Assembly (NCBI RefSeq): GCF_003605125.1
Contig: NZ_QPQT01000002.1
Span: 62,001-126,000, forward strand
Origin: Shewanella algidipiscicola
GTDB taxonomy: Bacteria; Pseudomonadota; Gammaproteobacteria; Enterobacterales; Shewanellaceae
Length of the DNA: 64,000 bases
Direction of reading: 5' to 3'
Position numbers and translations under genes: made by a program. The notes beneath the pieces are model-generated. The model was not told the DNA's origin and made no database searches. It saw only the letters and a program-made list of their open reading frames with translations. Shown in pieces: positions 27,718-38,579 of this stretch (position 1 is its first letter; each line of letters opens with the position of its first letter).

Positions 27718-28542
27718 ATGAATAATCGTTTCAGTGGCCTTAAAGCGCGCAGCCAAAACTTAGGTTTTACCTTAGTTGAGATGGTTACGGTTATCATCAT
27801 TCTCGGCATTTTAGTGGTGGGAGTCAGCAGTTTTGTTATTCTCGGCACTCGTATTTTTATTGAGTCGACATCGGTCGATCAAGTCTTGAGCCAGAGCCGC
27901 TTTGCCATCGAGCGTATGACCCGTGAGCTGCGTAATGCGTTGCCTAACAGTATTCGGGTTAAAACATCACCGCTATCCTATCAATGCATTGAATTTATCC
28001 CTATAAAAAGCAGCGCCAGTTACCTTGAGTTGCCTATTGCGCCAAACGTCGCAGCCAGCAGTGGGTTGATCATGCTGCCATCGACCGCTATCGACGAGAG
28101 TGATCAAATGGTGGTTTACCCATTAACCCCCACTCAAATATATGGTGGTACTGCAACGGGCAGCGAAGGACATATTTTCGACATTAAGCAGGTGACGGGA
28201 AATGACGTTGAGTTTGACCGCGCCGTTCGCTTTGCCCAGGCATCGCCGCAGCAGCGCTATTTTATGGTTAATGGCGCCGTGAGTTACTGTTTCTTAGCCT
28301 CTGGAGAAGTGCGGCGTTATGGCGGTTATAATTTGACGTCGGCGCAGCCAACTCCAAGTCAGATGGGAACAGGCGTGTTGATGGCGGAAAATGTCACCAA
28401 TAATTTGCAGAACCAGCCAGCTATCAGCTATACCCCTGGAACGCTGATCAATAATGCTGTGGTGCAGTTGTCACCACTTTTTGAGGTGAATGGTCAGTCG
28501 TTTCAATATCAGCATCAAGTGCAGGTGATCAATGTCCCTTAA
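27718..28542 (+). CDS. mshO: MshO, PilW-like minor pilin
   Basis: A 274-residue prepilin: leader ending SQNLG, then FTLVEMVTVIIILGILVVGV, with Glu5, followed by the PulJ/PilW-type sequence FVILGTRIFIESTSVDQVLS and QSRFAIERMTRELRNALPNS. The rest is a beta-rich domain with cysteines (YQCIEFIPIKS and SYCFLASGEV). Located between mshD and mshP as expected; it is likely a component of the priming/tip complex. Confidence 0.9.
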   Translation: MNNRFSGLKARSQNLGFTLVEMVTVIIILGILVVGVSSFVILGTRIFIESTSVDQVLSQSRFAIERMTRELRNALPNSIRVKTSPLSYQCIEFIPIKSSASYLELPIAPNVAASSGLIMLPSTAIDESDQMVVYPLTPTQIYGGTATGSEGHIFDIKQVTGNDVEFDRAVRFAQASPQQRYFMVNGAVSYCFLASGEVRRYGGYNLTSAQPTPSQMGTGVLMAENVTNNLQNQPAISYTPGTLINNAVVQLSPLFEVNGQSFQYQHQVQVINVP

Positions 28543-29032
28543 CTTTCATCGCTCACTCACAACCCCTAGCCGAATGAATAGTCGAACGATTCGAGCTCTG
28601 CCTATGGTTAGCATAAAGGCGAGTCAAAAAGGCAGCGCGCTAGTGATAGGTATCTTTATCATCACTGTGATGTTTTTAATGGCAGCGGCATTGATCAATA
28701 TTTTGAGCGACGCCGATGAGCAGGTGAATTTAGAAGTATTGGGCACACGGGCATTTGCTACGGCTAATAGCGGCGCAGATGTGGCCTTAGCGAAGTTATT
28801 TCCGCTAAGTGGATTAGCAGTTGATCGAGTATGCGCTACTAACAGTACATGGACACCGCCTGATGTTGTCGGCTTCCATGGCTGCTCTGTCAACTTGACC
28901 TGTAATGGGACTGAAGTTGCTGGTGTGACTCAGTACCTGCTCACCAGCGAGGCAACCTGCTTAGTCGGTAATTGCGACGGCGATAATTGCATGAGAGTTA
29001 ACCGTAAAGTGGAGGTCGAGGCCCGTGATTAA
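28532..29032 (+). CDS. mshP: MshP, PilX-like minor pilin
   Basis: A 166-residue protein overlapping mshO by 11 bases and mshQ by 8. A long basic N-terminus (about 34 residues) precedes KGSALVIGIFIITVMFLMAA, a hydrophobic helix like those of pilins. The cleavage site would be after the Gly before SALVIG, but position 5 is not Glu, a known deviation in GspK/PilX-type tip pilins. The C-terminal domain is Cys-rich (VCATNST, HGCSVNLTCNG, ATCLVGNCDGDNC). Confidence 0.87.
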   Translation: MSLNFHRSLTTPSRMNSRTIRALPMVSIKASQKGSALVIGIFIITVMFLMAAALINILSDADEQVNLEVLGTRAFATANSGADVALAKLFPLSGLAVDRVCATNSTWTPPDVVGFHGCSVNLTCNGTEVAGVTQYLLTSEATCLVGNCDGDNCMRVNRKVEVEARD

Positions 29033-32000
29033 TAAATATCTGTTAGCGGCTTTAGGTTACATAATTTTAGTGCTTGTGAGTTTTTCGTCGTTGGCATTCG
29101 ATGTTATTGACGAAAGCGTTGTTTTCCCCAGCGTAGCTCAGGGGCATCACGGTAGTAATAATAACTTATGCCATCAAATTACTGGCTATCAGCTGAGTAT
29201 AAATGGTACGGGTAAGATTAATGGCACAGGTGGTGCATCACTTGATTATTGCTCTGTTAACGATGGCTCAGGTTTATCCTTTCAAAGTTGTGACGACAGC
29301 GTGGGCGACGATAGGAAGTGTACCATTGATGGAACCGATATTCGTGGCTTGAAGATGAGCGGTTCCAATCGCTTTCGATATAGTAATGGTGTTAATGGCT
29401 TAGGTTATTGTAAAAATGGCGATCAGCTAAGCTTAGGTTTTGACGGTCAATCGCAGTTCGGTTCAGTTTCTCTATATTCTCAATGTACATTGACCTTATC
29501 AGCGTCTCAATCTGAATATCGTTTGGCTAACATCGCCATGGGTAATGGTGCCAAACTCATTATTCCTGCAGGAGACTATTGGATTGAAAATTTACAATTA
29601 AATCAAAATGCCGAGCTTATCCTCCAAGGTAATGCGCGTTTATTTATCGGTAACTCATCGCAGTTAAATGGTGCGAAGGTTAATGAAGCCAACGGTGCTG
29701 CTTTGACTATAGTTGCCTATGATGATTTTACGCTTAATAGCGGCACTTTATTAAATGGGAAACTTTATAGTGATGATATCGTCACGGTAAATGGGTCATC
29801 GACTATTAACGGTGCGGTTACTAGCCGCTATTTAAGGATGAATGGTGGCACGATCAACGCAGGGATTAAAGCTGCTTCTTCTCAATTACAATTCGGTAAA
29901 GCTACCTCTACAAATGTTGTTTTTGACACTCCGTTTGAGTCAGGAGTGACTCCTCTTATTTTTGTAATGCCTATGATTGATGGCAATGCCCCCCAAAATG
30001 ACGGCCCAGCATCGGTTTTTGTAACTCAAGTAACCAGTAGTGGATTTACTTGGCAACAAAGGCAGCCTGTTGGCTCAAAACAAATATCTCAGCAGATGAC
30101 GGAGGTTCATTGGATCGCCGTTACTGCGGGTGAACATCAATTATCTGATGGGAGCTACATTGAGGCTGGTATTGTCAATGTTAGCACTCCTTCTTATGGA
30201 AACTCAGAGAATTATCAACAAGTATCGATGAGCAGACCGTATGATGTAGTACTCAATCAAATTCAATCTACTCAAAATAATTGCTGGTTGACGAGTACGG
30301 CGAAATGGAACAACAGCAGTATCTCTGTCGGTATTGATGTATCTGAAGTCGTTAATGCGGGTAGTGGTAATGGCTTTGGAAATAAACGATGTCAGCCTGA
30401 AAATATTCAGCTCAATAAGCTTAATGCTGAGAGAGTGGCTTATTTAGCCCTTAAAACTGGCAACGGTATTATTGAGTTAGGTGGGAAAAATGTTCGTTAT
30501 CAGTTTGGTTCGGATGCTCAAACGATTAATTTAAATAGTACGGTCGATTTGGCAATACAATGTAACTACCTTACATCATTGATTGGATTCGAAAATGAAC
30601 CAACCGTAGTTGCAGGAAAACATTCTCGTAATGGTAATAATGGTGGCTGGTTGAGGCGCTGTCAATTAACCAATACTCAAGTCAGCATGGTAACAGATGA
30701 GGATCAGTATCAAGATAGTGAGCGCAACCATATAGCTGAAAGATATGGTTTTGTGGCATTGGAAGTCATTGACGATACTCCCCAGCTTGGGTGCTTTAAA
30801 GATGATTTTAATCGCCAAGATCTCGGCAGTGATTGGGCAATTAAAACACTAGGTAGTTCGGTGCCGCCTGCGATCAATTCACAGCGGATGAGGATTACTC
30901 CAGCGAGTGGCAATCAGGCAACATCGAGTACTTTTCAGCGGTTATTCCCGGCAGAAAACAACTTAGTTCAAGTTGAATTTGATTATTTTGCTTGGTCACC
31001 TTCATCAGGTACCGGCGGTGATGGTGTAGCCATTATTTTGTCTGACGCTGCTATTACACCTCAACCTGGCAGCTTTGGCGGTTCGTTAGGATACGCACAA
31101 AGAGATGACGGAACCCCCGGATTTGCAGGGGGCTGGATAGGCATTGGACTAGATGAGTATGGCAATTTCTCTAATCCTAATGAAGGTAAACGTGGTGGCC
31201 CCGGGTTTAGGCAGCAGGCAGTTGCTATACGTGGTTCAAATAATAGTGGTTATATGTACTTAGCGGGGACTAGAGCCAATATATCCCCAACAATTGATGT
31301 GAGAGGAACCAATAGCGCTAAGCCTAATCATAGATATCGAATTACGGTTGATTCTAGGCAGGCTGACAAGGCACTGGTTCTGGTCGAACGGGACATTAAA
31401 GATGGTAATGGCTTTCAGGTATTAGTTCCTCAATTTGATGCGAGAAACATTAATGGTCAAGGCGGTGTCCCTGCAGATTTTTATCTGTCTATTACGGGGT
31501 CAACTGGTGGCGCTAATAACAATCATGAGATTGATAATTTTGAGGTTTGTGCTCTTGATTCTCGACCTGTGGGTCAGCAGGTGCATCATTTTGAGTTTGA
31601 TTACTCGAGTAATCCATTAACTTGTAATCCTGAGTCGATGACGATTCGGGCATGTCGCAATGCCCAATGCGATCTATTTACCAATCCGGTTACAGCGACT
31701 CTTTTACCTGCCAATATGACTAATGGTGGGTGGGTCGGTGGCAATATTGTCACTATAAGCAATGGAATTGGCACTGTTAGCTTAAGATCCAATACCACAG
31801 TTCCAGTCACCATTGGCGTCAGTAGTTCGTCGCCATCAACCATTGCGGGCAGCAATACTCTTTGCCGTAAAGGAAGTGGAGATTTAGATATCGCAAGTTG
31901 TACGCTGAGCTTCGCCGAGAGTGGCTTTGTCTTTGACGTGCCAGATGAACTCTCTAATAAGCCTTCAACCAATATTTTAGTTAAAGCAGTTAAGAAAGAT

Positions 32001-33671
32001 GGTGAAAGTTTGCAATGTGTCCCCGCTTTTACAGGAGGTAAAACCGTTGATTTTTGGAGCGATTATATTACTCCAAACAATGGTTTCTTGCCTGTAAAAG
32101 TAACTGTCGCGGGTATTGAAAGTCCAGTCGGTAAGTCGGTTGATAAAGCAAAAGAGCTGACGCTTAGCTTTGATGACAAAGGGCAAGCGATTATTGATGT
32201 CAACTATGCCGATGCCGGTGAGATGCAACTAAATGCCCGATATATAGGCAGTGGCGACGAACAGGGGTTAGTGATGAACGGCAGTAACAAGTTTGTCCGT
32301 CGTCCTGTGGGTTTATGTATCGATTCAGAGGTGTGCAGCGATTGCAGTGTATCTGGGCCTGTATATAAAAAAGCTGGTGAAGAGTTTGATATGACAGTAA
32401 AGGCAATGGCATGGGAGTCTGACAGCGATGGCGATATTTGTAGCGGCAATGCGCTGACGCCTAACTTCACCTTAAAGGGGATAACACTAACCCATGAGTT
32501 AGTGCTTCCTACCATTGCAGATGGTGGTGAGAAAGGCTCATTGGGATTGGATGAGTATGAGCAAAAAACTGGAAAGCAGACTATTAAACAGTCAGTTTCT
32601 GAAGTCGGAGTATTCAAGTTTTCGGTGACACCTAAACCTAACAGCTATTTTGGCTATAGTACCCCTGGCGCGACGAGCGGCAACATGGGTCGCTTTACAC
32701 CTTACTATTTAACCGCCACCCCAGTGGAGCCATCATTACAGAGTGCTTGTGGCAGTTTCACCTATATGGATCAACCGTTTGGCTTTAAGGCTGGGCTAGA
32801 ACCGCGTTTATTGGTTATCGGTAAAGATAAGCAAGGTAATGAAACCAAAAACTATCAGATTGGTGATTGGTGGAAATACTCTAATAATTGGGATAAGCGG
32901 ATATTTAGCAATACCGCAGGCTCATCGTTACCGCCCTTAGCCGAGGTCAATGCTGGAGAGGTGCGTTACTTGCCAGGCAATAGCAATATTGCGCGTTCGG
33001 CTTACTTGCTCAACAGCTCGCTCAGCTATAATCGTAGCCCAACGCCGATTGCGCCGTTCGATGCTTTGCTAGAGCTACAACTATCAAGCGATGATGTTAA
33101 AGATAGCGATAATATTTGCTATCAAACCAACGCGAGCACCAGTTGTAGCGGTATCAACTTTGATGACATCGGTCTCAATGATGAGGTGCAATTACGTTAT
33201 GGCCGTATGGTGCTAGATAATGGCTATGGTCCTGAGTCGGAGAGCCTACGTTTGCCGCTGCGCGCCGAGTATGTCAGCAGCGTTGCGCCAACAGGAGAGG
33301 CTACTTGGGTGACCAACAATTTAGATAACTGCTCTATCTATAATACTCAAACCTCAGCTGATGTGAGCGAGGTGTCAACGACTGGCTTATATATGCAGCC
33401 ACCGACGGGCTTTCCTGAGCTGAATGGCTACACCAGTTCAGGCTTAACCATACAGAACACTCAGCTCAGGCTAGGCAATGGCTTTATCTATTTTTCTATT
33501 CCAAACAAAACGGGTGAGGTGCCGCTAAAGCAGCATGTTGAGCCTTGGTTAAAATGGTTTTGGGATTACGATGGTGTTTTGCCAAGTAACTTGTACGACC
33601 CACGCGCAAGCGCTTACTTTGGCACTTATCGGGGTCACGATAAGGTGATATTTTGGCGTGAAGTGCATTAA
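29025..33671 (+). CDS. mshQ: MshQ, giant exported tip-associated protein with lectin-like domain
   Basis: A 1548-residue exported protein with GTG start overlapping mshP by 8 bases and a signal peptide (YLLAALGYIILVLVSFSSLA, to about residue 24). Regions: about 150-290 a repetitive beta-solenoid-like part (GNGAKLIIPAGDYWIENLQL, TLLNGKLYSDDIVTVNGSST); about 300-385 and 395-585 beta-rich segments with Cys; about 588-846 a concanavalin-A/L-type lectin-like domain (CFKDDFNRQDLGSDW, GDGVAIILSDAAI, GGSLGYA, GWIGIGLDEYGNF, HEIDNFEVCALD); about 900-1545 a conserved C-terminal region (probably DUF6701) found in MshQ proteins. Last gene of the MSHA locus. A role as pilus-tip adhesin is inference from domain content and position. 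Confidence 0.9.
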   Translation: MINKYLLAALGYIILVLVSFSSLAFDVIDESVVFPSVAQGHHGSNNNLCHQITGYQLSINGTGKINGTGGASLDYCSVNDGSGLSFQSCDDSVGDDRKCTIDGTDIRGLKMSGSNRFRYSNGVNGLGYCKNGDQLSLGFDGQSQFGSVSLYSQCTLTLSASQSEYRLANIAMGNGAKLIIPAGDYWIENLQLNQNAELILQGNARLFIGNSSQLNGAKVNEANGAALTIVAYDDFTLNSGTLLNGKLYSDDIVTVNGSSTINGAVTSRYLRMNGGTINAGIKAASSQLQFGKATSTNVVFDTPFESGVTPLIFVMPMIDGNAPQNDGPASVFVTQVTSSGFTWQQRQPVGSKQISQQMTEVHWIAVTAGEHQLSDGSYIEAGIVNVSTPSYGNSENYQQVSMSRPYDVVLNQIQSTQNNCWLTSTAKWNNSSISVGIDVSEVVNAGSGNGFGNKRCQPENIQLNKLNAERVAYLALKTGNGIIELGGKNVRYQFGSDAQTINLNSTVDLAIQCNYLTSLIGFENEPTVVAGKHSRNGNNGGWLRRCQLTNTQVSMVTDEDQYQDSERNHIAERYGFVALEVIDDTPQLGCFKDDFNRQDLGSDWAIKTLGSSVPPAINSQRMRITPASGNQATSSTFQRLFPAENNLVQVEFDYFAWSPSSGTGGDGVAIILSDAAITPQPGSFGGSLGYAQRDDGTPGFAGGWIGIGLDEYGNFSNPNEGKRGGPGFRQQAVAIRGSNNSGYMYLAGTRANISPTIDVRGTNSAKPNHRYRITVDSRQADKALVLVERDIKDGNGFQVLVPQFDARNINGQGGVPADFYLSITGSTGGANNNHEIDNFEVCALDSRPVGQQVHHFEFDYSSNPLTCNPESMTIRACRNAQCDLFTNPVTATLLPANMTNGGWVGGNIVTISNGIGTVSLRSNTTVPVTIGVSSSSPSTIAGSNTLCRKGSGDLDIASCTLSFAESGFVFDVPDELSNKPSTNILVKAVKKDGESLQCVPAFTGGKTVDFWSDYITPNNGFLPVKVTVAGIESPVGKSVDKAKELTLSFDDKGQAIIDVNYADAGEMQLNARYIGSGDEQGLVMNGSNKFVRRPVGLCIDSEVCSDCSVSGPVYKKAGEEFDMTVKAMAWESDSDGDICSGNALTPNFTLKGITLTHELVLPTIADGGEKGSLGLDEYEQKTGKQTIKQSVSEVGVFKFSVTPKPNSYFGYSTPGATSGNMGRFTPYYLTATPVEPSLQSACGSFTYMDQPFGFKAGLEPRLLVIGKDKQGNETKNYQIGDWWKYSNNWDKRIFSNTAGSSLPPLAEVNAGEVRYLPGNSNIARSAYLLNSSLSYNRSPTPIAPFDALLELQLSSDDVKDSDNICYQTNASTSCSGINFDDIGLNDEVQLRYGRMVLDNGYGPESESLRLPLRAEYVSSVAPTGEATWVTNNLDNCSIYNTQTSADVSEVSTTGLYMQPPTGFPELNGYTSSGLTIQNTQLRLGNGFIYFSIPNKTGEVPLKQHVEPWLKWFWDYDGVLPSNLYDPRASAYFGTYRGHDKVIFWREVH

Positions 33672-33843
33672 GCTCATGGCCACTGGGTAACGGCTGTCGT
33701 TGTGCACTGTACAGGCATAAATGGCCGCAATAAGGCGCGTAATTCTGCCGCTAACGTCACTTATAATGCAAACCTCGCAGATGAACAGATATTTATGGTG
33801 GGATCCGCATAATATCCTTGTGGAATCGGGGGGCGATTGATAA

Positions 33844-34941
<1,098 letters not shown>

Positions 34942-35064
34942 TTCGATTTAATACAGGCAGCTTAATGCTGGCAACCCGGTTAGGTGAGTTTCTTCGCCAT
35001 TTAACCACATGGCTCGATTTGCGTCGTTGTTCAGGTTGTAGCAGCTAGCTGCCTTAAGTGTGTT

Positions 35065-35940
35065 ATGAAACCCATTTTTGCGCGCGGTATTTCAAATCAA
35101 TTCAGGCTAACATTGGCAATCATCTTGTCGGTGATGCTGCTGGTGGCTAACGACAGGCTAGAACCTGTACGTCAATCCATCTCTTCCATTTTAAGCCCTT
35201 TACAATACATAGCTAACATTCCAGGTGTGCTACTCGACTGGTCGGCAGAGAGCTTAGCGACCCGCAATATGTTGGCTAAACAAAACAAAGAGTTGTTACG
35301 CCAACAACTGTTAATGAGTGAACGTCTGCAACGCTTTGAACACCTGCGCCAAGAAAATGATCGCCTGCGCTCCCTGCTGGGGTCTCCTGTGCATATGGAT
35401 GCCAAAAAGGTGGTCGCAGAGGTGATGGAAGTGGCCAGCGACCCTTATCGCCATTATGTAGTATTAAATCACGGTGCTCGCAGTGGCGTGTTTGTCGGAC
35501 AGCCCGTGGTGGACGCTCACGGGGTCGTGGGTCAAGTGGTGGAGATTAGCGAACTCACTAGCCGAGTGTTATTGATCTCTGATGCCACCCACGCCATCCC
35601 GGTGCGAGTGACTCGCAATGATGTACGCCTGATGGTACAAGGCACGGGGGAAATTGACGAACTGGAGTTACGCCACGTCGCTAAGAGTACCGATCTTAGA
35701 GTTGGCGATCTCTTAGTGTCATCCGGCTTAGGTAAGCGTTTTCCCGAAGGATACCCAGTCGCACGGATTATTAGCGTCGATAATGACGATGGCCAGAGCT
35801 ATGCCACCGTCACCGCTCAGCCTCTGGCGGCATTAGATAGGATCCGTTATTTACTGTTGCTGTGGCCCGATGGTAACGCCGCGCTCAGCAGCGTTGAACT
35901 CGGCAAGCCTGACGCCGCTGCGGTAGAGGTAACTCCATGA
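35065..35940 (+). CDS. mreC: rod-shape-determining protein MreC
   Basis: A 291-residue bitopic protein: membrane segment at about 11-28 (FRLTLAIILSVMLLVANDRL), coiled coil at about 66-108 (LAKQNKELLRQQLLMSERLQ, RFEHLRQENDRLRSLLG), and the periplasmic beta-domain (YRHYVVLNHGARSGVFVGQP, VLLISDATHAIPVRVTRNDV, LVSSGLGKRFPEGYPVARI). It scaffolds PBP2/RodA for elongation. It overlaps mreD by 4 bases. The 123-base gap after mreB has no clear terminator. Confidence 0.97.
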   Translation: MKPIFARGISNQFRLTLAIILSVMLLVANDRLEPVRQSISSILSPLQYIANIPGVLLDWSAESLATRNMLAKQNKELLRQQLLMSERLQRFEHLRQENDRLRSLLGSPVHMDAKKVVAEVMEVASDPYRHYVVLNHGARSGVFVGQPVVDAHGVVGQVVEISELTSRVLLISDATHAIPVRVTRNDVRLMVQGTGEIDELELRHVAKSTDLRVGDLLVSSGLGKRFPEGYPVARIISVDNDDGQSYATVTAQPLAALDRIRYLLLLWPDGNAALSSVELGKPDAAAVEVTP

Positions 35941-36425
35941 GTATGCATGTTCCCAACGGCCGCTGGGTCGTATGGTTAAGTTTTTTGGTGGCGATGCTGT
36001 TTCAAATCATGCCGTTACCTAACATAGTAGAGGCCTGGCGACCCGATTGGATCTTGCTGGTAATGATCTATTGGGTGATGGCGTTGCCCCATAGATACAA
36101 TATCTTATCTGCGTGGATCTTAGGCGTACTGCTGGATATTTTACTCGGGGCACATTTGGGTATTCGAGCCTTGTCGATGTCATTAGTTATCTATGTGGTG
36201 GTATTGAATTTTCAGCGCCTGCGCACCTTCCCCATGTGGCAACAAGCCCTAGTGATTGCCTGTTTGGTCTGTTTGCACCATCTGGTGGTATTTTGGGTCG
36301 AGTTTGTGGTTGATGTGGCCAGTTTCGATGTCAGCCTGTTTTTACCTGCCGTATCGAGTTTAATCATTTGGCCTTGGGTCTTTTGGGTGCTCAGACGGGT
36401 GCGGCGTATCTATAAAGTGAGATAA
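35937..36425 (+). CDS. mreD: rod-shape-determining protein MreD
   Basis: A 162-residue integral membrane protein with about five membrane segments ([96 protein letters not shown]). Completes MreBCD; partner of MreC. ATGA overlap with mreC; maf follows after two bases. Confidence 0.97.
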   Translation: MSMHVPNGRWVVWLSFLVAMLFQIMPLPNIVEAWRPDWILLVMIYWVMALPHRYNILSAWILGVLLDILLGAHLGIRALSMSLVIYVVVLNFQRLRTFPMWQQALVIACLVCLHHLVVFWVEFVVDVASFDVSLFLPAVSSLIIWPWVFWVLRRVRRIYKVR

Positions 36426-36427
36426 AT

Positions 36428-37009
36428 ATGACATTAGTATTAGCCTCAGCTTCTCCGCGTCGTCGCGAATTATTAGCCCAAATTGGCATGGCCGATCCCG
36501 AATTTCGTTTTGAAGTATTAGCCGCCGATATCGACGAGAGTCACCAAGCAAGTGAAACTGCTGCCCAGTTTGTACAGCGTCTCGCGGTGGAGAAGGCTCA
36601 AGCTGGTTTGGCACTTTATGGCCAGTCACCCGCAGTGGTATTGGGCTCTGATACCATAGTCGTGCTCGATGGACAGATCTTAGGTAAACCGGTAGATGAA
36701 GCCGATGCCGAGCAGATGCTGCAACAGTTGTCAGGACGCGAGCATAGCGTGATGACGGCGGTCGCCGTGACCGATGGGGCTAAGACGCTAGCGAGCCTCG
36801 TTGAAACTAAAGTGCAATTTTGTGGCCTAACACAACAAGATATCCTCGCGTATATTGCCACCCAAGAGCCGATGGATAAGGCCGGAGCCTATGGCATACA
36901 GGGCCTAGGTGGGTGTTTTGTCGAAGCGATACAAGGCAGCTATTCGGCGGTTGTTGGCTTGCCCTTAGTGGAAACCAAAGCCCTGCTGCGCAAGATGCAG
37001 GTATTATAA
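36428..37009 (+). CDS. maf: Maf-family dTTP/UTP pyrophosphatase (YhdE type)
   Basis: A 193-residue nucleotide pyrophosphatase that removes non-canonical or excess pyrimidine nucleoside triphosphates. Motifs: [16 protein letters not shown] at the N-terminus, [20 protein letters not shown] with the catalytic Asp near 70, and [21 protein letters not shown] near the C-terminus. The mreBCD-maf-rng order is that of E. coli, where this is yhdE, so dTTP/UTP rather than m7GTP is the expected substrate. Confidence 0.94.
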   Translation: MTLVLASASPRRRELLAQIGMADPEFRFEVLAADIDESHQASETAAQFVQRLAVEKAQAGLALYGQSPAVVLGSDTIVVLDGQILGKPVDEADAEQMLQQLSGREHSVMTAVAVTDGAKTLASLVETKVQFCGLTQQDILAYIATQEPMDKAGAYGIQGLGGCFVEAIQGSYSAVVGLPLVETKALLRKMQVL

Positions 37010-37076
37010 TTTTGAACTAATTAGCTGTAGTGTTGAGAATAACGCTAACGCCTTAATCAAGAGTAAGTGAGTAGTC

Positions 37077-38579
37077 ATGAGCCACATTGTCAAAAACAGA
37101 GTGCAGCGTAAGATTGGTTCTGAGTTATTGATCAATGTGACGCCGACCGAAGCCCGAGTCGCCCTCGTCGAATACGGTATCTTGCAAGAGGTGCATATCG
37201 AGCGACGGATGAAACGCGGCTTGGTTGGCAATATCTACAAAGGCAAAGTTAGCCGTGTATTACCCGGTATGCAAGCCGCTTTTGTCGATATTGGCTTAGA
37301 TAAAGCCGCCTTCTTGCATGCCTCTGATATCGTTCCCCATACCGAATGTGTAGCCGATGTTGAAAAAGGCAACTTTGTGGTGCGCGACATTGGTGAGCTT
37401 GTTCGTCAGGGGCAAGATATTATGGTGCAAGTGGTGAAAGATCCCTTGGGCACCAAGGGGGCGCGTTTAACTACAGATATCACCCTGCCTTCGCGTTATT
37501 TAGTTTTCATGCCGGGTTCAAGCCACATTGGGGTGTCGCAGCGCATCGAGACTGAAGAGGTGCGCGCGCGCCTAAAAGGGTTAACCGAGCCTTTTGTCGA
37601 TGAAGATGGCGGTTTTATTATCCGCACCGCCGCCGAAAATGCGGGCGAGCAAGAGCTAGTACAAGATGCCGCCTTCCTGCGCCGAGTGTGGGGTAAGGTC
37701 AGCGAGCGCCGTAAACGTCCAGGTGTGGCCCTGTTGTATCAAGATTTAGCGTTACCGGTACGCATTGTGCGTGATTTTGTCGGCACCGAACTGGATCAAA
37801 TTCAGGTGGATTCGGGTCAGACTTATGAAGAGTTGCTGCAATTTGCCCAAGAGTTTATGCCGGAGATAGCCGATAAGATTGAGCACTATTCGGGTCGAGT
37901 ACCTATTTTCGATCTTTATGATGTCGAAAATGAGGTGCAGCGCGCCCTTGGGCGCAAGGTCGAGTTAAAGTCTGGTGGCTACTTGATCATAGATCAAACC
38001 GAAGCCATGACTACGGTCGATATCAATACCGGCGCGTTTGTCGGCCATCGTAATCTTGAAGAAACCATCTTTAACACTAACCTCGAAGCCACCCATGCCA
38101 TTGCCCGCCAACTGCGGCTGCGTAATTTAGGGGGCATTATCATTATCGACTTTATCGATATGCTTAATGAAGATCACAAAAAACGGGTATTAACGACCCT
38201 AGAAGCCGCCCTAGCGACCGATAGAGTAAAAACCAATATCAGTGGTTTTTCTGGTCTTGGCCTAGTCGAGATGACCCGTAAGCGTACCCGTGAAAGTTTA
38301 GAACATGTGCTGTGTGGCGAGTGCCCGGTTTGTTTAGGTAAAGGGACCTTAAAGACGGTGGAAACCGTCTCTTATGAAATTTTCCGTGAGATCATTCGCC
38401 TCAATCGTGGCTATGATGTGGATGAGTTTTTAGTCTATTGCTCACCAGCCGTGCACGCCAGTTTAACCGGTGAAGAGAGTCATTTAGTGGCTGAATTGGG
38501 CGCCTATATCGGTAAACGATTACGTTTGCAGAGCGAGCCTATGTATGCTCAGAATAAATTTGATGTGGTGATAATGTAG
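37077..38579 (+). CDS. rng: ribonuclease G
   Basis: RNase G is an endoribonuclease of the RNase E/G family that matures the 5' end of 16S rRNA and degrades some mRNAs. 500 residues (E. coli 489, the extra being an N-terminal MSHIVKNRVQRKIGSE). Seen: S1 domain with LVGNIYKGKVSRVLPGMQAA and FVDIGLDKAAFLHASDI; RNase H-like and 5' sensor regions; catalytic DFIDM preceded by GGIIII; LKSGGYLIIDQTEAMTTVDI; GLVEMTRKRTRESLEHVL; and the Zn-link CGECPVC. The unextended C-terminus (no degradosome scaffold) separates it from RNase E. Its stop overlaps the yhdP GTG by one base. Confidence 0.97.
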   Translation: MSHIVKNRVQRKIGSELLINVTPTEARVALVEYGILQEVHIERRMKRGLVGNIYKGKVSRVLPGMQAAFVDIGLDKAAFLHASDIVPHTECVADVEKGNFVVRDIGELVRQGQDIMVQVVKDPLGTKGARLTTDITLPSRYLVFMPGSSHIGVSQRIETEEVRARLKGLTEPFVDEDGGFIIRTAAENAGEQELVQDAAFLRRVWGKVSERRKRPGVALLYQDLALPVRIVRDFVGTELDQIQVDSGQTYEELLQFAQEFMPEIADKIEHYSGRVPIFDLYDVENEVQRALGRKVELKSGGYLIIDQTEAMTTVDINTGAFVGHRNLEETIFNTNLEATHAIARQLRLRNLGGIIIIDFIDMLNEDHKKRVLTTLEAALATDRVKTNISGFSGLGLVEMTRKRTRESLEHVLCGECPVCLGKGTLKTVETVSYEIFREIIRLNRGYDVDEFLVYCSPAVHASLTGEESHLVAELGAYIGKRLRLQSEPMYAQNKFDVVIM

